Origin: Larix sibirica
Lineage: Eukaryota; Streptophyta; Pinopsida; Pinales; Pinaceae
Direction of reading: 5' to 3'
Assembly: GCA_004151065.3 (NCBI GenBank)
Contig: NWUY0300007202.1
Location: forward strand, 1-27,203
Length of the DNA: 27,203 nt
The notes under the pieces are model-generated. The model did no database searches. It saw nothing but the letters and a program-made list of their open reading frames with translations, and was not told the DNA's origin. This document shows positions 9,640 to 20,319 of this stretch, one piece after another; the stretch's first letter is position 1, and each line of letters begins with the position of its first letter. Made by a program: the position numbers and the translations under genes.

Positions 9640-10504
9640 ACATTGGTAGAGCCTTTAAAATTATTCTCATGGAAGTTATGTTATCAAGCATATAATGTAT
9701 TGAAGTGAGGTTATTATTGCTACTTAGGCATCTTCTTTTTAAAGTCTAGTAAGTTTTCAAAATCCCTATGATTGTTCTTGATTTCAATGTAACCCACTTG
9801 ATTAGTGATTGTAAATATATCTTTGAGGGTGGAGAATGAAGTTTGTATAATGATTAATATATCATGATGGGAAGAAAGGCTTAGGGTTTTTATCCGCCCA
9901 AGGGATCTAGTTCCTTCAAGGTTCACTTCTGTAGATGTGCAATAGCTAGTTTATGCTTACTTTTAAGTTTTTACGGGCTCTTGTTTATATTGAAGCCACA
10001 TTTTCAAGGAACAAAGAATTAAATTTTCGTTGTTCAAAGCACTATTAGTTGCTATCCAAGTTCTATAAGTTTCCCTCTTCATAATGCCACTTTATAGAGA
10101 CATTATGATAACTTTAGGAAAAAGCTAAAAGGCATTTACAATCAATTATTTTAAATTATGTTTAATTTTCTTGGATTATGCATATTATGTAATTTTAAAT
10201 TATGTTTAATTTTCTTCGATTATGCATATTATGTGATTACATTGGGACACTTTAATATACCTTATACGATGTTAAAAGAAGTTAACAAGCCATTTGAATG
10301 AATTAAACCTAATATTACTTTGTACCTTTCCAAGGCCCCGGTTTGGTCTTTTGTTTAAGATGCCATATCCATATATCTCCACAAATCTCTCTGCCAAAAA
10401 TACGTCTACACCTCAATTCCAACGAAATGGGAGTCCAATCAAATTACTTCCACATTCCAATTTGAGTTTAACAATTGCATAAGAAAGTTCGTAAAACAAC
10501 ACTT
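9191..10504. repeat. 1.3-kb tandem duplication, copy A
   Basis: This copy covers most of the last exon of the transporter pseudogene and about 860 bp of 3' flank. It matches 10572-11906 colinearly, from 'TTCCTAGATCT' to 'AACAACACTT'. Copy A keeps an open C-terminal exon. The flank includes a two-copy 44-bp repeat at 10149-10236. The copies are separated by 67 bp (10505-10571). Confidence 0.85.
10149..10236. repeat. Two-copy 44-bp tandem repeat inside copy A
   Basis: Units at 10149-10192 and 10193-10236, both of the form 'TTTTAAATTATGTTTAATTT'...'GATTATGCATATTATGT', differ by only a few bases. The same doublet is present in copy B at 11550-11637, so it arose before the 1.3-kb duplication. Confidence 0.85.
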
Positions 10505-10571
10505 NAAGCACTTTCATGATTCTTTGATGAGGCACCTCCTTGATGTACATTTGTATGATGTTGTTATGCTC

Positions 10572-10988
10572 TTCCTAGATCTGTTCATACCTCTTCTTCC
10601 TTACTTGGAATTTTATATGGAGTACAGTTCTCTGTTATGGTTCCCATGGCTTCTTAGCTCTTCAGGTTGAAGCACTTCAGCATAATTTACAATTTTATAA
10701 CAATAGGGAATCCACTAGGAGATTTCCTTTTTTCAGGTCTCCTCATTGGATACTTATAGGATGAAGAATCTTAAAGGAAGGCTAGCCATTCCTATCCAAC
10801 AACCATGGGTGACACCAATGTTGACTCTTTAGGACCTAACTGCTTCAGGATTACCTTCCTTATCATGGCAGGGGTGTGTGCTTTTGGGGTTCTGATGAGC
10901 ATTATTCTTATAATCCGTATAAGGCCAGTTTATGATACACTGCATGGTAGAGGTTCCTTCTACATTCAAAAAACAAGGGATACAAAAT
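10572..10988 (+). pseudogene. Second, more decayed copy of the NFD4-like C-terminal exon
   Basis: Corresponds to 9191-9639 of the first copy. Frame is lost in the first half, where 'GAGCTC' has become 'TAGCTC' near 10655 and small indels occur. It is kept from 10805 on, where 'MGDTNVDSLGPNCFRITFLI' and 'IIRIRPVYDTLHG' can be read before a premature TAA at 10988, shorter than copy A. In places this copy keeps residues closer to the family, for example 'LIMAGVCAFG' against 'LIMEWVCAFG'. The two copies have therefore diverged independently. Confidence 0.8.
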
Positions 10989-11549
10989 AATTAACTTTGG
11001 AGAAGGGATCAAAGGCTTAAACATTGGTATACCCTTTTAAATTATTCACATGGCAGTTATGTTATCAAGCAGATAATGTATTGAAGTGAGTTTATTATTG
11101 CTTCTTAGGTAGCTTTTTAAAGTCTAGTGAGTTTTCAAAATCCCTATGGATGTTCTTGATTTCAATGTAGGTCACTTTATTGTTCTTGATTTCAATGTAA
11201 CTCACTTGATTAGTGACTATAAATATATATTTGAGGGTGGAGAATGAAGTTTGTATAATGATTAATATATCATGATTGGAAGAAAGGTTGAGGCTTTTTA
11301 TCCACCTAAGGGATCTAATTCCTTCAAAGTTCACTTTTGTAGATGTGCAACAACTAGTTTTTGCTTACATTTAAGTTTTTACGGGCTCCTGTTTATATTG
11401 AGGCCATAGGCACAAAGAATTAAATTTTCGTTGTTCAAAGCAAGATTAGTTACTATCCAAGTTCTATAAGTTTCCCTCTTCATAATTTTACTTCATAGAG
11501 ACATTATGGTAACTTTAGGAGAAAGACAAAAGGAATTTACAGTCAATGA

Positions 11550-11637
11550 TTTTAAATTATCCTTAATTTTCTTGGATTATGCATATTATATAATTTTAAA
11601 TTATGTTTAATTTTCTTGGATTATGCATATTATGTGA
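11550..11637. repeat. Two-copy 44-bp tandem repeat inside copy B
   Basis: Units at 11550-11593 and 11594-11637, homologous to the doublet at 10149-10236 of copy A. Confidence 0.85.
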
Positions 11638-11906
11638 TTACATTAGGACTATTTATTATACCTTATATGATGTTAAAAGAAGTTAACAAGCCACATGAAT
11701 GAAAACCTAGTATTACTTTGTACCTTGCTAAGGCCTCGATTTGGTCTTTTGGTTAAGATTCTGTATCCATATATCTCCACAAATCTCTCTGCCAAATACG
11801 TCTATGCCCCAATTCCAACGAAATGCCAGTAAAATAAAATTACTTCAACATTGCAATTTGAGTTTAACAATTACATAAGAAAGTTCATTAAACAACACTT
11901 CATTGA

Positions 11907-12660
11907 ATCTTAGATCATTTGTATCAGAATCTGTCTCCATAGTTTTAAGATTCTAGAAGTTAACAATTAAAGCCTCTAATTCATAACCATAACAATCCAT
12001 TCCACATAAATGTGCAATGTTGGGAGAGGCGATAATAGGCTTCTGCAGCCCAAAACAATAGTCTAGGTCAAGTTTTTGCAGAAGCGAGAAATGAAAAATA
12101 AAGTGAGCTAAAGAGTCATTAAAGTGGGAGACAACTATAAAAGGAAGTACGCCAACATGGATAACAAAAATTTACGTGGATTTCATTAATTTAAGAGAAA
12201 TCAAATCAATGCCTCAAGTCCAAAAGAATTATTAGATTTGGTGCATTGATATTGTAAAGAAAAACCTTTGACCTCAATAGTGTCACGACATTTAATGAAG
12301 AAGAGTCTTAGCCGATGAGATCACACACTTGTCCATTAGAAGAGATCTCTATTGGGTTCATCTCGCCACGTCTTCATTGAATTTCAAATTTCATAGCATA
12401 AGAATAGTGATTTGAGTGCCACAAAGATTACCCGAGATCACTGAGAAAAGAAGAAACTATAATTTGTCACAAGCTTGTTTCGGTAGTGTAATAGTATATA
12501 GCCTACTTGGTGGAATATATAGAAGCTATATTGCATCTTGTTGCAACTATTTTATGGATTTGGTTGACACGTTTTACATCTTTTTCAACTATCTTTACTT
12601 CGTCAAAACATTGAAAATCGATTTGATGGTTAAGCAATTTTGTAGCAAAAGAATTTTCTT
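11907..12660. other. Intergenic, no gene identified
   Basis: No protein family could be recognised on either strand. Composition around 12000-12400 is a little less AT-rich than average, and short coding-like stretches occur but are broken. Confidence 0.35.
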
Positions 12661-12760
12661 TTCTCTTACAATTCTGTGGCAAAAGTATCATATTATATCA
12701 ATAGCTATTAGCAATTGCTGTTAGCAACTGCGGGGACATTGCCACCTCGTGGCTCTTGTT
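12661..12760. repeat. 100-bp dispersed repeat, left copy
   Basis: Direct-orientation match to 13206-13305. Shared text includes 'GTGGCAAAAGTATCATATTA', 'CAATAGCT', 'GCAACTGCGGGGACATTG' and 'CACCTCGTGG'. A further partial echo, 'TTGTAGCAAAAGAATTTTC', lies just upstream at about 12642-12660. Confidence 0.85.
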
Positions 12761-13205
12761 TTATTTATTAAATTTAGCATTTTGTATTTTTGGTGCAAAT
12801 TTAAACATTAAGGTGAGAGGATGTGATGTAATCATTTTCAAGGAAGGAAGACCATAGAAAGAAACCAACTGATCAAATGACATGGAGAGCATTTCATGGA
12901 GGAGAATATGGATCATGTTCTACAAAATCGGGAAGGAAAAGAAGGAACTTCCTTGCCTATATGAACAACAGGAATTTGAATGCCAAAGGGGTGCCTCCAT
13001 AGAAAACAAAGTTATTCTTTAATTATGTAGTTTTTGTTATAATTTTCAATTTGAAGTATAGTAGTATAATTAGGCCTTATTGGCATTTAGTATAGGAAAT
13101 TCATATCAAATTCGAATTCATCGAATAATCGTTGTAGGTGTAATACAAATACATATTGTTATTAGTGGAGATCTAAATTTTGAAAACTAATTTTAAAAAA
13201 CCAAN
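12761..13205. other. 445-bp interval between the 100-bp repeats
   Basis: AT-rich, with no coding frame. No tRNA-type primer binding site follows the left repeat, which argues against a TRIM element. An N occurs at 13205. Confidence 0.35.
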
Positions 13206-13305
13206 TTCTATTACAATTTTGTGGCAAAAGTATCATATTATAGCAATAGCTCTAAGCAATTGGCGAAAGCAACTGCGGGGACATTGTCACCTCGTGGATC
13301 TTGTT
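13206..13305. repeat. 100-bp dispersed repeat, right copy
   Basis: Partner of 12661-12760, clearly similar along its whole length with roughly a dozen differences by eye. Confidence 0.85.
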
Positions 13306-13500
13306 ATAAGTATCTAATAAATTACAATGTACACACAACATGAATAACTTCAATCTTATTTAAGACTCACTAACCCAAATAATAGGAGTTGTCTAAAAAT
13401 TCGATGATTTGGCCCGAATGGGGTCTTTTCATCGAAATCTATCGTTTTTTACTTTACAAAATCTGAATTTAACTGTGTTTTAATGGCGATTTTGATGGTA

Positions 13501-13572
13501 GAAATGGATTCAACACCATCAAAAACCCATGAGNTAGAAACGAATTCAACACCATCAAAAACCCATGAGGCA
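13501..13572. repeat. Two-copy 36-bp tandem repeat
   Basis: Units 13501-13536 and 13537-13572 both contain 'TTCAACACCATCAAAAACCC'. The period is a multiple of three. In a 64-codon plus-strand frame (13483-13677) it gives a doubled 12-residue peptide ending 'STPSKTHE'. An N lies between the units. No protein family is recognised. Confidence 0.8.
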
Positions 13573-14002
13573 CCCAAAATTTCAAAGTTTGAGAGTTGTA
13601 ACCATGATTTTTTTTTAAATTGTCAAATTTTTCAAAATTGTGCAAAAAAAATCATTTTTTTCCGTTTGAAATCATAGAACTTTTAGACTACCTGCAAATA
13701 ATATAAAATTGAAAAAAAAATTTATTGAAAAACATTGGTCAATGATAACTAATAATAACTAAAGTTTTAGTAATATAATAATTTTTTTAAGAGTTAAAAT
13801 TTTTTAACGAAGATATTTTGATGTGCTTAAAGTAAGGGGCATTGATGTACATCTATCTAATATACTCAAATGTGTTATATATTAAAAAAAACCATTAATT
13901 ATCCAAGGACATAAAGCATTAGTATTCCAAAAACCAAAGTGGAGCACTGGTGCATCTAAGAGAAGCAACGATGCATCCATACCTATTAGAAGTACTAATG
14001 TA

Positions 14003-14078
14003 TTCTTACAAAAGTGAAGCATTGGTACTTCAATGCAAAATTCTTACAAAAGTTAAGCATTGGTACTTCAATGCAAAA
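14003..14078. repeat. Two-copy 38-bp tandem repeat
   Basis: Units 14003-14040 and 14041-14078, 'TTCTTACAAAAGT(G/T)AAGC' then 'ATTGGTACTTCAATGCAAAA', differ by a single base. This near-identity means the duplication is recent or is an assembly artefact. Confidence 0.9.
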
Positions 14079-14673
14079 TTCTATAACAAATGATATCAAA
14101 TAAAAATAAATTATTAGTTTATTATCAAATAATTATTTACACCTAATAATTATTAGTATTTATAATCGTTTTTACAACTTTGTTTTGTGTTTATTATTTA
14201 TAAATACATGGTAATTAAAATGTAATGTTAAAATGTAATGATAGTATAACTAGTATCTTGAATATTCCAAGCAATATTTACATTTTTTATTTATGAATAT
14301 CTTATTTATAATTAAAATATTGAAAATACTTGCATAGTATTTAACAAAAAAAATTATAATGTTGGTTATTCAAAACAAAAATTGTAATCAAAAGTATATG
14401 TAACAAGACATTAGAAATAAATAGAGTAATAATATTATGAAAATGTATAATAACTTATATTTAAATGTTAAATTTTACATTATAGTAATAATAGTGAAAC
14501 AATCTATACAAGATCATGGTGAGTATCAAACTACTCAAGTCACTTAATGGGTGGATCCCTTGTAATTATCGTAAACCACTCATTCATTAAATGAAAAATG
14601 TTTGATGGCAACTCTTTAAACCCACTCATTCGTTGGAGCTAGTATGCCCAAAGTGGAGAATCGATGCTCTTAA
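14079..14673. other. AT-rich intergenic stretch
   Basis: Very AT-rich with no coding frame, RNA gene or element boundary that I can support. Confidence 0.4.
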
Positions 14674-14848
14674 ACCAACATAGATCCATCTTAACTTTGG
14701 ATCTATCATAATATGTTGATATGGATGAAATCCCTCGAGGTGCAAACACTTTTTATAGTGCAAAAACTGGATGAAAAGTTTGCACTTCAAGGGATTTGAT
14801 TCCTATTGGTCCATGATATATCCAAAGTTAAGATGGATCTATGTTGGT
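14674..14848. mobile_element. Fold-back MITE-like element, 175 bp
   Basis: The ends are a long imperfect inverted repeat. 'ACCAACATAGATCCATCTTA' onward at the left edge pairs with 'TAAGATGGATCTATGTTGGT' at the right edge. Pairing continues inward through 'ACTTTGGATCTATCAT', 'AAATCCCT' and 'GTGCAAAC' for about 75-80 bp per arm, leaving a short loop. There is no coding capacity, as expected for a MITE mobilised in trans. I could not fix a target site duplication. A related single arm lies at 25263-25325. Confidence 0.75.
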
Positions 14849-15190
14849 GATAAAAAATTATTATATGAAATGATAAAAGATGGATGCCACCAAGATTAAA
14901 AAAAAAATGTAAATTGCAAAAATGCAAAGATAGACAAATTCCATAATATCCATATGGACTAATTGTTTGGACATAGCCAAACTTGCACTAGTTGAAAGAG
15001 ATATCAATTAATAAATTAGATAGTATCTTAGCTCTGGTTGAAAATAGCAATAAATTTATACTTAGACAGATCCCACATCCAAATCATAGAGAAAGAAGTA
15101 ACCAATTTTCATTAATTTTTTTAGTTTTAATTAATTGGAATATATATATATATATATATATATGAAATTTAATTTGAATTTTAGTAAAGG
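14849..15190. other. Intergenic stretch with (TA)n microsatellite
   Basis: AT-rich sequence holding a perfect (TA)n run at 15140-15163. It lies just beyond the 3' end (minus-strand sense) of the LINE fragment at 15240-16230, so the run could be the remnant of that element's tail. Confidence 0.45.
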
Positions 15191-15239
15191 GTTTGCATGN
15201 ATTCTGAAGTTACAAATACATCAACACTCCCAAGTCAAA

Positions 15240-16230
15240 ACTTATTCTCCATTGCAAGCCACATGAAAATCTTGTACTTTCTGGTGCAAAAATTTACCAC
15301 AAGTAAGACCACCACCTTTGGGGTTCCACATTTTCCTCTTCAAATAAACACTTGTAACCCAAATTTGCAATATAAACATCATCATTCTTGCTTTTGGCCT
15401 ATGCCATCGAATTTGGCTCATCTTGAATTATGATATGGAATTTCCTCGTGCCCAACAAATATGTTTCCCATTCTAGTCTTAACTCATTTTGAAAACTCAT
15501 GGCATTTGCATGCTATTATCCTTGATGCCATATATCAGTAGAAGCCACGTCCACTATGTGTTTAAGACTATCAATTTCCCTTTGATGAAGAGAATCTAAC
15601 AATCGATCAGAAATACATGGAAGAGAACCACAACCTATATAATCCACCCATAATCTCTCTTTATTTCCAAACCGACTTTTGAAACCAAATGATCTCCCAA
15701 GATTGGAAATTATTTAACCAAATCTTTATAATGACTTGGTACATTTTTAATAGACTTTCATATCTAATCAATAATTGAATCTAGAGGCATAATGTTTTGC
15801 TCTAAAATACCGATCCAAAGCCCTATTTTGGTTAATCCTTTCCATAGATTCTTTGTTGCTAGTGAAACCCCAAAATGATGAATATATTCGAGATCCCAAC
15901 CCTCTAGTTATTTTGGTTTGGCAATAGTTTTCCACTTTACCAAAGGAATGCGATCATTTTTTACCTTGCTTAACCATTAAAAATTCAAACGGAGTTTCCT
16001 TACTACTTCCAACACACCTTTTGGAATATATGCTATGGAATGCCAAAAAATAGAGATCGCTTCTAAAACTAACTTTACCAAGGTTTCCTACCATTGGATA
16101 ATCATCTGTTACTCCAATGATTGATTTTGGCCTCTACTCTTTTTAACAACCAATTCTAGTCATTCTTTCCATAGTCATTTGGTAAGGTCATAAATCCCAA
16201 ATGCTTGAAGCCTCATTGATCCTTATTGTA
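15240..16230 (-). pseudogene. 5'-truncated L1-type LINE ORF2: RT tail and zf-RVT region
   Basis: On the minus strand, from about 16215 downward, several stretches can be read: 'GFKHLGFMTLPNDYGKND', 'NWLLKRVEAKINHWSNR', 'HSIAYIPKGVLEVVRKLRLN', 'IPLVKWKTIAKPK', 'LEGWDLEYIHHFGVSLATKN' and 'LTKIGLWIGILEQNIMPLDS'. Then, near 15270, 'YKIFMWLAMENKFLTWE' marks the zf-RVT region. This order is the C-terminal third of plant L1 ORF2, after the reverse transcriptase catalytic core. Multiple frameshifts and stops make it inactive. Loss of the upstream part fits ordinary LINE 5' truncation. It is the opposite end of the same general family as the fragment at 1-1840, but I cannot say they come from one insertion. 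Confidence 0.85.
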
Positions 16231-16366
16231 CATCTTCCTTAATTAATGACAATTAATGTTTAATTTGCTGCCCAATTAATTGGTCATGATCTATGATGGA
16301 GGTTTGAATTTGTCTCATTTATCCAAGTTAGCTACTGGGCCATAATTGAAATGAGTAAGTTAAGAA

Positions 16367-17957
16367 TGCTAGACTTTCGAGTTACCCCAAAAGTGTTTCA
16401 CACCATGTTCGAGGTGCTTCATGAGATTTGAGGTACATGGTGCATGTTAAGACCCTGGATGGTCCAAGATGGACATGCACACTTGTGATAGTTTGTTTAG
16501 TGGGTGTTAGACCTTAGATGATCATTGGCTCAAATTGTTCTTCCCTAGGAGATTGGAGATCTCTTATTTAGATGGTGGATTCCTTACATGATGGTCACAT
16601 GGAGGATTTACTTGGTGGGAGAATTCCCTACAAGATATGATGAGTGTTACACATTTTGGAGGCCTACAAGCCCTAAATGGTAGTGGTATCTTGGTTTCCT
16701 CTTTGGAGAATTGGAGATGGATTAGGGATGTATGGGGATTCAATAATGTTCTTGCAAAGGTAGTTTCCTCAATGGAGTACTTGGCTTTGGAGGATTGATG
16801 GAGTGGTGTGGACTTGCCTTGCATAACTACATTTCCTTGGGTCACTATTGTGCATGACATCATCATGACATCTTGACACTTGTACTCTAGGAGTGGAGCG
16901 CTTCACTTATGTGTGGATTGCTTATGTCTAGTAGGCTTGCTTGTACGGCTTATGTCGACCCATGTTATTTTTTGGCCTCCGTTACCTCTATTATAAATAA
17001 AGGAAGGAGAGAGTATTTCCAAAAACAAATCACATCACAAATTCATTTGTATCTCTTTTTTGGAGTGCTTTATTAATGATGCACTAGGGTTCATGAGGAA
17101 ACCCTAGTGGAGAATATGAGGAGGAGGTGGACAATTTATCTCTGTTGAGATTCTTATTTGTACATTTGATCTCTCTCTCTCTTGGACACTAGGGTTTCTT
17201 GGTCCCTTGGAGCATCTTGGTTTCTAGGGTGAGTTTCATCCCTTGGAGGCTAGAGATTAGGGTTTGGAAACCCTTGGATGTATTTGGGGAAGAAGTGGGG
17301 GAGGGAATCTTGCCTTGGATATAATGTTGGAGGGATTATTAAACTTGGAGGAGCTAGGATTTGTTGACTAACCCTACCTAGGGAATCTGGGTGGTTGGAT
17401 TTTTGTCCTAGCCTTCAGAGGAGGCTATGGTATGTATGTCCTTCATTCATTGAGAATATATGTGTGTGTGTGGGTGTGTGTGTGTGATTTCCAAATATCC
17501 ACATATTGTGTACATTGCAAATTTGATTTCAACATTTTATCTTCTTGGAATGGTTATTCCCAACTCTTAATTGTCTTGTTGATTTGGCAAACTTAAGAGA
17601 AAATTGTTAAGGGACTTAACACTAAGATTGAAGATAATAGTATAACCATTTATTGTTATTGCGTCTGTTGTTATATGTATTGTATAAGAAGAGTTCTTAG
17701 ATCTGGTTTATGCATGTGAAGTTGCTCTAGAGGGTTGTAAACTCATTGGAATGATTGATATATTTTCTCCTTGAATTGCCATGAATTTTGGGGCTACTAG
17801 AAATGAATTATTGTGATTGTTCAACCGCTATTCTATAAATTAATTTATAAAAATCATAAACAATAAAAATTCTATGGTTAAGATCTAAGGGACCTTCTCG
17901 AAAGAAGGTGAATTTTCATATTTACATTAATTGCTTGGTGCAAATGAAATTTCAACA
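16367..17957 (+). mobile_element. 5' LTR of a copia element
   Basis: The left edge is set by homology to the 3' copy at 20320. The text here begins TGCTAGACTTT, against CATTAGACTTT in the 3' copy. The right edge is set by the primer binding site at 17958. That gives about 1.59 kb. U3 carries a TATA box (TATAAATA near 16990) followed by AATAAA-like sequence, and a (TG)n tract lies at 17459-17486. The region 16564-16866 contains an antisense open frame of no significance. Only the first ~430 bp can be checked against the truncated 3' LTR, so the full length rests on the PBS. Confidence 0.75.
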
Positions 17958-17969
17958 TGGTATCAAAGC
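17958..17969 (+). other. Primer binding site (tRNA-iMet type)
   Basis: TGGTATCAAAGC differs at one position from TGGTATCAGAGC, the usual plant copia complement of initiator Met-tRNA, and directly follows '...CA' of the LTR. Confidence 0.8.
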
Positions 17970-18189
17970 GATTGTAGTTGAGATCACTCTTTAATAAGAT
18001 GGAGTTGTATTTTGACTAGTAAATACTTAAGACACGCACTTGATTTAGTTGAGGTCATTGGTTGTGAAACCCTAGGTTGTTTGAGATAAGAACCATCACC
18101 CTTGGAAGGGTTATTTTGTCCACTTCATATACAACTAACTTTTGCACTTGAAACTTTTTCAAAATGTGTAAAGTTACTCTCAGTCTAAG

Positions 18190-19375
18190 AGAGTGTGACA
18201 GGTTAGATGGAGCTTCAAATTTTGGAAGCTTAGGCTTCATATCCTTATGGAGGATGTCGATCTTTGGGAGCATGTTGAAAAGAACATCCGAGAATCGACC
18301 AATCCAACATAGTTGGCCACTCATAAGAAGGAATCCAAAGTAAAGAGAATCATTCTTGATTCCGTGAAGGATCACTTCATATCACACATTGTTGATACGA
18401 CATTAGGTAAGAGCATGTTTGATGCTTTGGTTAAGTTTTTCAAAATTCTTGTGCCTCTCGATAGATGCTCTTGCGAAACCAATGTTTAGTTGTCTGCATG
18501 AGCAAGATTGATAGTATGGTGAACTGTGGGTGAACTAATTTACCGAGATCAATGAATTGAAGGATCAATTGACCACCATTGGAACTAAGGTAGAGGATCA
18601 TAAGATAGTATTCATTGATGTTAAAGCGATTGGTCCTTCTTGGACATCTTTTGTTTAGGGTATTTGTGCCTAGGAGAAACCACTAAATTTCCCAAATCTT
18701 TGGGTTTCTCTTGTGGTGTAAGAAATAGGATTGCAATCATGTTCAAAACAACATGGGAAGTAGATGTCATCGGTCTCGTCAAAAAGATGAAGAACGTTGG
18801 AAATAAATGCTTCAAGAAGCAGGATGGAACAAATACAGGGAAGACGAACCCCAATAAGGTCAAGTGATTTTGATGTCATGAGATTAGACATTATGTAGGG
18901 TAGTGTCCGTTGAAGGAGAAGGGAAAGGGCATGAAGTAGGTTGCAACCAAAACTATAGTAGGAGTAGAGGAGACAACCTCTCAATTTGGGAATGCCTTTT
19001 CCATGGATTCTTGCTTATGTACTAACATTATGCCTAGTGTTGGTTGGTATGTGGACAATGGAACTTAGAGAAATATGGCATTTAACAAGTCATTATTCAA
19101 TGGAATTCAAGAGCAAGAGGGAGATATGACCATGGAGCTTGGCGATGATGCCACCTACTTTGTGAGACGATTTGGATCCATTTCATTCTTGATGCTCTCA
19201 GGTGATGTTCTTGAGTCAAGTGATATTTTATTTGTTCCAATTTTGAGGGAAAAAATCCTTTTAGTTTCTTGTATGATAGATATACATTGGAGATTTTCTA
19301 TTGAGGGACAACAATGCACCATCGGTGACTAGTCCAGTAAGTTTGAGGAGTTTGGCTAGAGGGATGACAGAGGGG
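18190..19375 (+). pseudogene. Copia gag (UBN2), zinc knuckle, protease and pre-integrase relic
   Basis: Plus-strand frames give the gag-type UBN2 region: 'RLDGASNF' at about 18200, 'LRLHILMEDVDLWEHVEKN', 'KKESKVKRIILDSVKDHFI', 'SMFDALVKFF' and 'ELKDQLTTIGTKVED'. The knuckle near 18870-18910 reads C-H-E-I-R-H-Y-V-G-*-C, with stops replacing a probable Cys, Arg and Gln. The protease at 19046-19330 has 'WYVDNGT.RNMAFNKSLF', the VD[SN]G active-site region with the aspartate present, then 'GDDATYFVRRFGSISF'. A short GAG-pre-integrase-like piece, 'GDLYRLLFEYHSHI', follows at about 19375. Many stops and frameshifts are present, so it is dead. Integrase should follow but does not. Confidence 0.82.
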
Positions 19376-20307
19376 ACCTTTATAGGTTACTTTTTGAGTA
19401 TCACTCACACATTCCAATGAGAGGTAGGTAGGATCTTCTATTTCTTAGAAGGCACATGTAGAGATAGGTTCAAATACTTGCACTTTGATTATGATATGTT
19501 TTAGTGTGCAGGGTTCTCCTCCCCTAATTAGGGATAATGTGGAGATTGTTGATCCAATGGATCATGAGCATGTAGGGGTGAGTGTACCACCCAAGATATA
19601 TATAGAATTGGTTTCTTCCATCCATGATAATTTTAGTTGTACATAGGAGGAAATGTGTGATGATGAGATTGATTTCATCCATGAGCCTTTTAATTATTCA
19701 TTGGAGGTGTGATGACTTGACGGATGATTTTGTTAATATTGATTCGAGAGTTGTAGCTAATGGGAGTATTATAGAGTACAAAGCCAAGGATTATGGATTC
19801 TCTCAGATAAAGGGAGTTTCCCTTAGTGATACTCTTACTTCAATATTCTCTTGAGATGAGGGAGTTGGCCTAGTTCTGGATAATTCATTTGCGAGGATTG
19901 AGGTGTATGAGAGGGATTCACATGATGATAGGTTGATGTTGAATTTGTATAGTTCAATGATTATACCACAAGCTTTTCCTTCTAGCATTAATTTGATTTT
20001 GCATGGAGATATGATTATCTTCACAAGTTGTCCTCCTTAGCTTATGATGTGTTTCACATTGATGTTAATCCATGATGCTGAGGATGATGGAGGGTGGCAA
20101 TTGATTGTTGCTCCAAGGGGACATTCCTATATATTCATAGGTGGACATTATTCATTAAATGATTGAAATGTTATGATGGCATGGTCGAAAAATTTGTTAC
20201 AAATAACAATGGTTGATTCTGAGATTGCAACTAGTATTGATTTGCATATAGTAGAATTGGTGGAGTTGCAAAGGAAGTTAACAAGTGTTGGTGTGAACAC
20301 TTTCCTT
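19376..20307 (+). pseudogene. Internal copia segment replacing integrase/RT/RNase H, origin unclear
   Basis: An autonomous copia pol would need about 3 kb here; only 0.93 kb is present. A 76-codon frame at 19624-19854 ends with 'ANGSIIEYKAKDYGFSQIKG', which may be the first strand of the RVT_2 reverse transcriptase (family pattern 'DGS.EKYKARLVA.GFSQ.EG'). The following frame, 'GVGLVLDNSFARIEVYERD' and 'MVDSEIATSIDLHIVELVEL', runs on with few stops but matches no copia domain that I recognise. I infer a large internal deletion, possibly with foreign sequence filling the gap. Confidence 0.45.
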
Positions 20308-20319
20308 GTAAAGATGGAG
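20308..20319 (+). other. Probable polypurine tract
   Basis: The purine-rich stretch GTAAAGATGGAG directly abuts the start of the 3' LTR homology at 20320, the expected place for plus-strand priming. Confidence 0.5.

Larger units (their letters stand above)
10572..11906. repeat. 1.3-kb tandem duplication, copy B
   Basis: Direct repeat of 9191-10504 with scattered substitutions and small indels. One such change is an extra 'GATTTCAATGTA'-containing insertion near 11160-11200, where this 30-bp piece is itself doubled. Confidence 0.85.

Noticed and set aside
12031-12420. Possible PPR-like or other coding remnant
   Set aside because: Short fragments were suggestive, but no consecutive conserved motif could be lined up and stops are frequent.
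12416-12724. 102-codon plus-strand frame
   Set aside because: Phe/Tyr/Ile-rich by AT bias, and it ends inside a dispersed 100-bp repeat; no family recognised.
12661-13305. TRIM retrotransposon
   Set aside because: The repeat geometry fits, but TG/CA ends, a primer binding site and a polypurine tract are missing.
16564-16866. 100-codon minus-strand open frame
   Set aside because: It lies antisense inside the copia 5' LTR and has no family resemblance; its counterpart in the 3' LTR is not conserved as a protein.
18621-18984. Overlapping minus-strand frames of 80 and 104 codons
   Set aside because: They are antisense to the copia gag region, whose plus-strand protein similarity explains the low stop density.
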